DNA of 16,422 nucleotides from Prevotella sp. Its GTDB lineage: Bacteria; Bacteroidota; Bacteroidia; Bacteroidales; Bacteroidaceae. A program made the translations under genes and the position numbers. The stretch covers positions 1-16,422 of the forward strand of contig JAIJUV010000044.1 of the NCBI GenBank assembly GCA_022732315.1. The letters are read 5' to 3'. Numbering within the stretch: position 1 is the first letter of the stretch; every line of letters begins with the position of its first letter. This document shows, one piece after another, positions 7,925-13,562 of the stretch. The notes beneath the pieces are model-generated. The model saw only the letters and a program-made list of their open reading frames with translations. It was not told where the DNA came from and made no database searches.

Positions 7925-9496
7925 TTAACGGTCGATGTCAGGAATTACGAAGTCGATAGCTGCACCGGTTGTGATGAGGTCGGCAATCTTCTGTCCGCGA
8001 AGCATCGGGTCGAGAGCGCCGGTCAGTGTCAGACCCATCGGGCGCATCTTCATACGGTAAGGACTCTTGTCGCCCTTAGAGTCGAGATATACGCCGAACT
8101 CGCCGCTGGCTCCCTCTACAGAGAAGTACCACTGTCCCTCGGGCACCTTGATGATTGGCTTCTGCTTAACGTAGAAGTCGCCCTCCGGAATGTTGTCGAT
8201 GAGCTGCTCGATGATGTTAAGGCTCTGATAGAGCTCCTTGATGTGACAGTAGTAGCGGTCCATTGAGTCGCAACCGGTCATTGTAATCTCCTCCCACTCT
8301 ACCTTGTCGTAGAGGTCGTACGGGTGGCGCTTACGTGTATCGTTCTTCCAGCCTGCAGCACGTCCTGCCGGACCTGTCACGGCGTAGTTGATACAGTCTT
8401 CGCGTCCCATCGGGCCAACGCCAACCAAGCGGTTGTGTGTGATTACGTTGTCGCCGAACACGTCGAGATACTCCTGAATCATCGGGCGCAGATACTTGCA
8501 GAGCTTCTTTGTGTTCTCCACGAACTTCGGGTCGATGTCTGCCTGACATCCGCCGATGCGGTAGTAGTTCTGGATGAGTCTGCCGCCGGTGGTCTCCTCC
8601 ATTACGTTGAGCACGTGCTCGCGGTCGCGCATACAGTAGAGGAACGCTGTGAGGGCGCCCAAGTCCTGCGCTGTACAACCGAGGTAGAGCAAGTGGGAGT
8701 CGATACGCTGCAGCTCGTCCATGATGGTGCGGATGTAGTGGATACGGTCGGTAAGCTCAATGCCCATACCCTCCTCTATCACGCCAACGAGAGCGTGGCG
8801 GTGCATCATTGCCGAGAGGTAGTTGAGACGGTCGGTGAGAGCGAGTGTCTGCGGATAGGTCATGCCCTCCCACATCTTCTCGATGCCACGGTGAATATAG
8901 CCCAGATGCGGATAGATGCGCTTCACCTTCTCTCCGTCGAGAACGGTCTGCAAGCGGAGCACACCGTGTGTAGACGGGTGGTTCGGACCGATGTTCACTA
9001 CAAAGTCGGTGTCCTCGAAGAGGCGCTTCTTTGTAGCTACGAGGTGGCCGTCGGCGTCGAGGCTGTACACAACGGTGTAGTCAGACTCTGGCTCGTCGGT
9101 AAGTGGGAACTGGTTAGCCTCGGGGCTCATGTCGAAGTCCTTGCGCAACGGGTAGCCGTTGAAGTCGGTACGCAGGAACAGACGGCGCATATCGGGGTGG
9201 CCGAGGAACTTGATGCCTACGAAGTCGTACACCTCACGCTCAAGCAGCTCGGCTGCCTTCCAGAGCTCAACGACGGTAGGAATCACGTCGCTGCCGTCCA
9301 CCTTCTTTGCGATGGTGCGTACGGAGCAGCGCTCGTTGTTGTCGGTGTTCTCAAGAATGTAGATACATCCCAAGCCTTCCTCGCCGAAGTCCTCGCCGAT
9401 GATGGTAACAAGGTAGTCGAAATGTTTCTGGTTCTTCAGTTTCGACATCTCACTCGCAAAATTGTCGAATGAGAGTTCTATGTTTTCAAGTTTCAT
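7925..9496 (-). CDS. nuoCD: Fused NADH-quinone oxidoreductase subunit C/D
   Basis: A 523-residue fusion of two connecting-arm subunits. Residues about 1-150 are NuoC, with the 30-kDa signature at 86-121 (EREVYDFVGIKFLGHP, then RRLFLRTDF and PLRKDF). From about residue 165 the NuoD (49-kDa) part begins with FVVNIGPNHPSTHGVLR and runs to the C-terminus with the YFSVEGASGEFG region near the quinone site. NuoCD fusions are known in several bacteria including E. coli; this one is shorter because the NuoC part is compact. NuoD carries quinone-site residues and contacts cluster N2 of NuoB. The gene lies 18 nt after nuoB. The ATG at 9496 is a sensible start: a weak AAGG lies about 10 nt upstream and an in-frame extension would run into nuoB. 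Confidence 0.96.
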   Translation of the reverse strand: MKLENIELSFDNFASEMSKLKNQKHFDYLVTIIGEDFGEEGLGCIYILENTDNNERCSVRTIAKKVDGSDVIPTVVELWKAAELLEREVYDFVGIKFLGHPDMRRLFLRTDFNGYPLRKDFDMSPEANQFPLTDEPESDYTVVYSLDADGHLVATKKRLFEDTDFVVNIGPNHPSTHGVLRLQTVLDGEKVKRIYPHLGYIHRGIEKMWEGMTYPQTLALTDRLNYLSAMMHRHALVGVIEEGMGIELTDRIHYIRTIMDELQRIDSHLLYLGCTAQDLGALTAFLYCMRDREHVLNVMEETTGGRLIQNYYRIGGCQADIDPKFVENTKKLCKYLRPMIQEYLDVFGDNVITHNRLVGVGPMGREDCINYAVTGPAGRAAGWKNDTRKRHPYDLYDKVEWEEITMTGCDSMDRYYCHIKELYQSLNIIEQLIDNIPEGDFYVKQKPIIKVPEGQWYFSVEGASGEFGVYLDSKGDKSPYRMKMRPMGLTLTGALDPMLRGQKIADLITTGAAIDFVIPDIDR

Positions 9497-9514
9497 ATCT
9501 TATACCTTATTATA

Positions 9515-10228
9515 TTAATCAGTTAGACCTTTCTTTGCATCGAAGCCTTCCGGCACCTCGTTCACTACGATTGTCTCGCGCTTTGCTTCGCTGGCGAGAG
9601 CCTCGTTGCTCAAGCCGTGCAGACCACCCTTCGACATAGAGAGTTCTTTCTCCTCTCGTGTCATCTTGTGGTTTGCTCCGCCGAAGAACTTCTCGACCTT
9701 CACCTTGCGCTGCAGCTGCATCATGCCGTAGAGGATAGCCTCCGGACGCGGAGGACAACCAGGCACGTACACGTCTACGGGCACAATCTCAGAGATGCCG
9801 CGCACTACGTTGTACGAGTTCTTGAACGGACCGCCAGAGATGGCGCAACCGCCCACTGCCACTACGTACTTCGGCTCAGCCATCTCGTCGTAGAGACGCT
9901 TGAACACAGGTGCCATCTTGTTGGTGATGGTACCGGCGCACATAATCAGGTCGGCCTGACGAGGAGAGTTACGTGTCACCTCGAAGCCGAAGCGAGAGAA
10001 GTCGTAACGGGCACAACCTACTGCCATGAACTCAATACCGCAGCACGATGTACCGAATGTTAATGACCACAAAGAGTTGGAACGACCCCAGTTGATAGCC
10101 TGGTCGAGTGAGCCAACCACTACGTTGACGCCGCCCTCGTGGAGCTCGTCTACGATTGTCTCAAGGCCCTTGTTGTCCTTGAACTCATCGTAAGGAATAC
10201 TCTTGATGACAGGTTTTCTTACTTCCAT
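9515..10228 (-). CDS. nuoB: NADH-quinone oxidoreductase subunit B (cluster N2)
   Basis: A 237-residue subunit that holds N2, the last [4Fe-4S] cluster before quinone. The ligands are visible: tandem Cys62-Cys63 in GTSCCGIEFMAV, Cys128 in VAVGGCAISGG and Cys158 in VYVPGCPPRPEA. I chose the ATG at 10228 over a longer in-frame start at 10339 because AAAGGAG lies 7-8 nt upstream, because the product then begins MEVRKPVIKSIPYDEF at a normal length, and because the longer form would just be nuoA sequence read in another frame. The start overlaps the end of nuoA by 10 nt, so translation is probably coupled. The C-terminal 60 residues or so after the conserved core are charged and look like a family-specific tail. 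Confidence 0.95.
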   Translation of the reverse strand: MEVRKPVIKSIPYDEFKDNKGLETIVDELHEGGVNVVVGSLDQAINWGRSNSLWSLTFGTSCCGIEFMAVGCARYDFSRFGFEVTRNSPRQADLIMCAGTITNKMAPVFKRLYDEMAEPKYVVAVGGCAISGGPFKNSYNVVRGISEIVPVDVYVPGCPPRPEAILYGMMQLQRKVKVEKFFGGANHKMTREEKELSMSKGGLHGLSNEALASEAKRETIVVNEVPEGFDAKKGLTD

Positions 10229-10569
10229 TCCAACGCTCCTTTCCGCCAAGCGTATGCAAGGCCAAATACCAATACCAGCATGAAGAAACCAACGCTCGCA
10301 AGCGCCATTACTCCAAACTGCTTGACAACTACTGCCCACGGGTAGAGGAAGAGGGTCTCAATGTCGAACATAAGGAAAAGGATAGCAAAGAGATAGTAAC
10401 CTACATGCACCGGAATCCAAGAAGATCCGCGTGTAGGAATACCACACTCAAAGGGCTGACCCTTAACCGGGTTGTACGAACGAGGACCTACGAGTTTCGC
10501 AACTACGTACGCACCTACTACCAATACAACAGCCGTCAAGATGACTGTGATTAATAAAATAGAATCCAT
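10219..10569 (-). CDS. nuoA: NADH-quinone oxidoreductase subunit A
   Basis: A 116-residue, three-helix protein, first gene of the operon. Recognisable features are the loop PFECGIPTRGSS (Glu41, Cys42), which lines the quinone chamber and shifts between complex I states, and the FLMFDIETLFLYPWAV segment (Asp69, Glu71), which is the most conserved part of NuoA/ND3. The start ATG at 10569 follows an A/T-only leader segment without a Shine-Dalgarno. Its end overlaps nuoB by 10 nt. Confidence 0.96.
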   Translation of the reverse strand: MDSILLITVILTAVVLVVGAYVVAKLVGPRSYNPVKGQPFECGIPTRGSSWIPVHVGYYLFAILFLMFDIETLFLYPWAVVVKQFGVMALASVGFFMLVLVFGLAYAWRKGALEWK

Positions 10570-10597
10570 AAAAATTTTTAAAACAATTTGTTTCTTT

Positions 10598-10609
10598 TTC
10601 TACGTAGAA
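10598..10609. promoter_or_regulatory. 12-bp perfect palindrome in the nuoA leader
   Basis: TTCTACGTAGAA is a perfect 12-bp palindrome lying between the predicted promoter (10645-10652) and the nuoA start at 10569. A dimeric regulator bound here could block transcription just after initiation. No specific regulator is recognised, and a chance palindrome is possible. Confidence 0.35.
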
Positions 10610-10644
10610 TACCGCTAAGTATTCGAATTGCAATTTTCAGTTTG

Positions 10645-10652
10645 CAAAGTTA
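10645..10652 (-). promoter_or_regulatory. Candidate -7 element of the nuo operon promoter
   Basis: The minus-strand sequence TAACTTTG followed by C matches the Bacteroidota TAnnTTTGC -7 box. I do not see a good TTTG at 19-20 bp upstream, so the -33 element is weak or replaced by activator contacts. Transcription would start near 10640, giving a leader of about 70 nt before nuoA. Confidence 0.5.
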
Positions 10653-10736
10653 GCAATAATAATTGGATTGTTGAGGGTTTTTACTTAAAAATATGTAAAG
10701 AATAAATGCATAGACTCTCCGCTTATGTCATCGTGC

Positions 10737-10818
10737 ACCGAACGCAATCCAATCAGACACCGAACGCAATCCAATCAGACACCGAACGGAAACCGATCGG
10801 ACGGCGGACGGAAACACC
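10737..10818. repeat. 22-bp tandem repeat upstream of the nuo promoter
   Basis: Two identical 22-bp units (10737-10758 and 10759-10780, beginning ACCGAACGCAATCC) are followed by a third copy with four mismatches (10781-10802) and a decayed partial fourth. The period is close to two helical turns, so repeated sequence words would face the same side of the DNA. The array lies about 85 bp upstream of the nuo -7 box and behind the 3' end of the dehydrogenase gene. There are no unique spacers, so this is not CRISPR. Confidence 0.85.
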
Positions 10819-10822
10819 AGGG

Positions 10823-10845
10823 GGTGCAGCTGTCTCAGCTGCACC
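10823..10845. terminator. Perfect 10-bp GC-rich hairpin downstream of the dehydrogenase gene
   Basis: GGTGCAGCTG, a TCT loop and CAGCTGCACC form a perfect stem about 55-77 nt after the dehydrogenase stop codon, in its direction of transcription. No T-run follows on the minus strand, so it would be a weak intrinsic terminator or a 3'-end-stabilising hairpin. An imperfect 18-bp direct repeat (10845-10862 and 10880-10897, one mismatch) lies between it and the stop codon. Confidence 0.45.
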
Positions 10846-10899
10846 AACAAAGTCTACAGAACCACCAAAGTCCTAAAATCAACAAAGCCTACAGAACTA

Positions 10900-11631
10900 T
10901 CATTTCACGAACCGCAGCCTTATCCACGCACAGCGCGGTATCATGCGCCACGCTGCCACGAGCAACCGATAGCGCCAATCGATGGTCACTACCTTCTTGC
11001 CACGCTCCACCGCACTCACGATGTCCGCAGCCACATGCTCCGCCGAGAGTTGCAACGGGAAATGGCTGCCGGCTATCAGGTCCGTAGCCACGAAGCCTGG
11101 GCGTATGTCGGTGATGCTGATGGGCAGGCGGCGCATACTGGCGAGCTGCGCTAAGCACTCGAGGTAGTGCGACTGGTAGCGCTTCGTAGCCGAATAAGCT
11201 GGCGCAGCACCCAGTCCGCGTGTGCGTGCTATCGACGTGATGCACGCGATGCGCCCACGGCGAGCGTTGTCGGCAAAACACTGGTAAGCCGCCAGCACCA
11301 TTCGTGTAAAACCAACGGCATTGGTCTGCACCGTCCGCATCTCCTTCTCCGCATCGAGCGAGCAGTTCTCCCACCCTATTCCCGAACTGTGGAAGTACAA
11401 GTCCATGCCGCCCATCTTGCCGATAAGCTCGTGCAAGCCCTCGGTGGCATCCTCTGCGTTCACATCAATCTGCTGCCACGCCACTATGCCGTCCGTGGTC
11501 TCCACAATCTCCTGCAGTCGCTCCACACGCCTGCCGGCTATGCCTACGCTGTAGCCACGCACGGCTAAAAGACGAGCCACTTCAAGCCCAATGCCAGAAG
11601 TAGCACCTATTACTATCGCTTTCTTTGTCAT
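10900..11631 (-). CDS. Short-chain dehydrogenase/reductase (SDR family)
   Basis: A 243-residue classical SDR. The N-terminal Rossmann fold has the cofactor motif GATSGIG (residues 9-15), and Arg34-Arg35 at the end of the second strand suggest a preference for NADP(H). The catalytic residues are Asn104, Ser133 (CITSIA), Tyr146 and Lys150 (YSATK); PGFVATDL follows as usual. The common NNAG motif is replaced by HSSGIG. A C-terminal tail rich in Trp and Arg (about 215-243) resembles a membrane-binding end seen in several bacterial SDRs. The substrate cannot be told. It is transcribed from its own promoter (11661-11692) and stands alone, between the nuo operon and a divergent YbjQ-family gene. Confidence 0.88.
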   Translation of the reverse strand: MTKKAIVIGATSGIGLEVARLLAVRGYSVGIAGRRVERLQEIVETTDGIVAWQQIDVNAEDATEGLHELIGKMGGMDLYFHSSGIGWENCSLDAEKEMRTVQTNAVGFTRMVLAAYQCFADNARRGRIACITSIARTRGLGAAPAYSATKRYQSHYLECLAQLASMRRLPISITDIRPGFVATDLIAGSHFPLQLSAEHVAADIVSAVERGKKVVTIDWRYRLLVAAWRMIPRCAWIRLRFVK

Positions 11632-11660
11632 ATATTTTTATAATAATCTGTGATGAAGAA

Positions 11661-11692
11661 CAAAGTTATATTATTTATTGTTAACTCACAAA
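11661..11692 (-). promoter_or_regulatory. Bacteroidota-type promoter for the SDR gene
   Basis: On the minus strand TTTG (11692-11689), a 20-bp gap and TAACTTTG (11668-11661) match the Bacteroidota consensus closely. Transcription would start near 11655, leaving a leader of about 24 nt. Confidence 0.72.
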
Positions 11693-11747
11693 ATAAACCG
11701 CCCACAATAGCGTTTATTTAACGTATTAAAAAGAAAGGAACAATACT

Positions 11748-12065
11748 ATGATTTTCTCAACAACACCAACACTCGAAGGACACCCCATACGCGAATATCG
11801 CGGCGTAGTAACCGGCGAAACCATCATCGGTGCCAATGTTTTCAAAGACTTCATGGCTGGCTTGCGCGACTTCTTCGGCGGTCGCAGCGGTGCATACGAG
11901 GGTGTGCTGCGCGAAGCTAAAGACTCAGCTATGCGCGAAATGGCAGAACGTGCCGAAAGCCTCGGCTGCAACGCCATCGTAGGCATCGACCTCGACTACG
12001 AAACCGTAGGACAGGGCGGATCGATGCTCATGGTGACATGCAGCGGCACAGCGGTGATCATATAA
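11748..12065 (+). CDS. YbjQ / UPF0145 family protein
   Basis: A 105-residue protein of the YbjQ family (sometimes called putative heavy-metal-binding domain), known to form pentameric rings but without an established role. Family hallmarks are the opening strand ending in [18 protein letters not shown], the [12 protein letters not shown] turn, the helix [31 protein letters not shown] and the final strand [11 protein letters not shown]. It covers the full family length. A Shine-Dalgarno (AAAGGA, 11734-11739) lies 8 nt before the ATG. I find no well-matched promoter in the 116-bp gap it shares with the divergent SDR gene. Confidence 0.92.
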   Translation: MIFSTTPTLEGHPIREYRGVVTGETIIGANVFKDFMAGLRDFFGGRSGAYEGVLREAKDSAMREMAERAESLGCNAIVGIDLDYETVGQGGSMLMVTCSGTAVII

Positions 12066-12093
12066 AAGGCTAAAACATTTGCTCAGAATTAAC

Positions 12094-12107
12094 TACCTTT
12101 GCGGTAG
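12094..12107 (+). promoter_or_regulatory. Candidate -7 promoter element before the 118-residue gene
   Basis: TACCTTTGC matches the Bacteroidota TAnnTTTGC box and lies about 34 nt before the next start codon. It is embedded in a small hairpin, CTACC-TTTGC-GGTAG (12093-12107). There is no TTTG at the right spacing upstream; the nearest one is only 12 bp away. The gene could also be read through from the YbjQ-family gene. Confidence 0.4.
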
Positions 12108-12134
12108 AATCACCAACTCGTTAAACTTTGTAGC

Positions 12135-12491
12135 ATGAAAACATCAAGAACAATTCATTCCTTCCTGCTCAGTCAGCAGGAGGGGCAGACGCTCCTCACG
12201 GCTCAGGAATACCCCTGGAGCGTGTTGCAGGTGATCCCGACCACTCCGGCGGACTTCGACCGCACAGTGACAGTTCTTGAGCAGCGAGGCATGGTAGCCT
12301 ATCACGACATTGACCGTACATTCTGCATCATCCATTTGACAAGCGGCGACCACGACGGACAACACCCGGAGCGATATATCCCTATAACTCAGAATAACTA
12401 CATGCAGTTTATCGAGGAGTTGAAGGACGTAATGGCGCAGGCTGCAGTATGGTATGAGTCTAATGTCATATACCGTTTAAAAACTCACTAA
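12135..12491 (+). CDS. Hypothetical protein, 118 residues, family not recognised
   Basis: A free-standing 118-codon ORF beginning MKTSRTIHSFLLSQQEGQTL and ending in YESNVIYRLKTH. It has no signal peptide and no membrane segment. The composition looks like a small soluble alpha/beta protein: a helical N-terminus, VLQVIPTTPADFDRTVTVLEQRG (probably strand then helix), a strand around RTFCIIHL, a polar HDGQHPERY loop and a long C-terminal helix QFIEELKDVMAQAAVWYESNV. Codon use resembles the upstream genes rather than the AT-rich block to the right. A promoter-like element lies just upstream and a symmetric terminator follows at 12586. I assign no function. Confidence 0.72.
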   Translation: MKTSRTIHSFLLSQQEGQTLLTAQEYPWSVLQVIPTTPADFDRTVTVLEQRGMVAYHDIDRTFCIIHLTSGDHDGQHPERYIPITQNNYMQFIEELKDVMAQAAVWYESNVIYRLKTH

Positions 12492-12585
12492 ATCAGTTGT
12501 GAATTGCCAATCATCCCCTTTTATTCTATAAGAACCAATAGAAATGTAGCCTATCATACTGTTTTCCAACATTTTTATACAAGTA

Positions 12586-12626
12586 GAAAAGCAGATTCCA
12601 ATACTGATTTTTGGAGTCTGCTTTTC
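12586..12626. terminator. Bidirectional terminator between convergent genes
   Basis: Arms of 15 nt (12586-12600 and 12612-12626) pair with one G-T wobble around an 11-nt loop. The left arm carries an A-tract (GAAAAGCAGA) and the right arm the matching T-tract (TCTGCTTTTC), so the transcript ends in a U-rich segment from either strand. It lies between the plus-strand 118-residue gene and the minus-strand methyltransferase, the usual site for a shared terminator. I see no gene elsewhere in 12492-12692. Confidence 0.72.
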
Positions 12627-12692
12627 CGAAATGGTTAAGTATATCTTATTTAATGTTTCATAGATTTAATGGTTGCCTAAAGAACGTAAGTT

Positions 12693-13535
12693 CTATTTAT
12701 GGCTTATGGTCAATATATACCAGCATGAAGTGGTGAAGAAATTTCTGATATACTTCATCTTCCAGACACAATGTGGCAAGAGTCGTGGGGTAAGGTGGAA
12801 CTTCTGCTTGTAATGAGGATTGATGAACCAAAGTTTTTGGTCTGTTACCGAGAAGCCGCATTGGTGTATGAGTCTTTCAAACAACTCTATACTTGTTCGG
12901 CATTCTTTTATGCTCATAAGTTCATTCATAGTTCCTTTCTCTTCATTGCATGTTTTTAGCAACAACTTGTATAAAGGGTTTGGCAGCAAGTGAATGAATG
13001 GCAGATGTGAGCAAAGTTTGCTTCTGCAAATCTGTTGATGTCCTCCAAAAGGCATTTGCCATGCGGGGAATCTGACAAACAGCACGCCTTTTGGTTTAAT
13101 AAACTTTCTTAGGTGTGCAAGAAATGGCTCTTTTGTAGGAACGTGTTCTATCACATCATGTAATAGTATTACGTCATATTTATCCTCTTCATTACATGGA
13201 ACAGGATATTGCATGAAATCACAGCATACAAATGTAGCATGATTGCTGATTTCGGAAAAGTATGCTTTGGCATCTTTAATTCTGCACTCGGCAATATCTA
13301 TACCTGTCACTTTGCAGCCCAACTGTGCAAAGGGAACTAAGTTTCCTCCTTCACCACAGCCTACCTCCAAGATTCTACTCTTTGGTGTCAGTTCAGTAAA
13401 ATCTGACAAGTAGCTGATGTAAAACTCCTTAGATGTTATCTCCAAGTCACGGAAATACATCTTCCTGTCTGTATGTCTTTTTTGCATGTATCTTATTTTT
13501 TGACTTTTCTGTATATATAGATACAGATCATTCAT
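12693..13535 (-). CDS. Class I SAM-dependent methyltransferase
   Basis: A 280-residue methyltransferase with a Rossmann-type SAM domain at about 50-160. Motif I is ILEVGCGEGGNL (55-66), Asp80 in VTGIDIAE would hold the ribose hydroxyls, motif II includes CCDF (Asp106), and YDVILLHDVIEHV (120-132) is the motif-IV region. After the core comes FPAWQMPFGGHQQICRSKL and LPFIHLLPNPLY, a segment I associate with methyltransferases in surface polysaccharide clusters of Bacteroidota (family memory, moderate certainty). The frame can be extended upstream to a TTG at 13550, but the ATG at 13535 is preferred; no strong Shine-Dalgarno decides between them. It follows the sigma-barrel gene by 27 nt on the same strand, so the two are probably co-transcribed. 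Base composition is AT-rich compared with nuo. Confidence 0.85.
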   Translation of the reverse strand: MNDLYLYIQKSQKIRYMQKRHTDRKMYFRDLEITSKEFYISYLSDFTELTPKSRILEVGCGEGGNLVPFAQLGCKVTGIDIAECRIKDAKAYFSEISNHATFVCCDFMQYPVPCNEEDKYDVILLHDVIEHVPTKEPFLAHLRKFIKPKGVLFVRFPAWQMPFGGHQQICRSKLCSHLPFIHLLPNPLYKLLLKTCNEEKGTMNELMSIKECRTSIELFERLIHQCGFSVTDQKLWFINPHYKQKFHLTPRLLPHCVWKMKYIRNFFTTSCWYILTISHK

Positions 13536-13562
13536 AAAGACTGCATGCAATTTGATACTTTC

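Noticed and set aside
8324..9472. Long plus-strand ORF (382 codons) opposite nuoCD
   Set aside because: It is antisense to a clearly identified gene. Its translation has no recognisable domain and is rich in Val, His, Glu and Cys, as expected from complementing the biased codons of nuoCD.
10229..10339. Longer start for nuoB
   Set aside because: The extra 37 residues are nuoA sequence read in another frame. AAAGGAG before the ATG at 10228 and the family length favour the shorter form.
10737..10818. CRISPR array
   Set aside because: The 22-bp units are directly abutting with no unique spacers, and no cas gene is present.
13509..13526. Inverted repeat CTGTAT/ATACAG as an internal promoter or operator for the methyltransferase
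   Set aside because: It lies inside the methyltransferase coding sequence in AT-rich DNA where short palindromes are common, and no promoter consensus is attached to it.
13536..13550. TTG start for the methyltransferase
   Set aside because: It adds only MHAVF before a good ATG and has no Shine-Dalgarno, so the ATG at 13535 is more likely.
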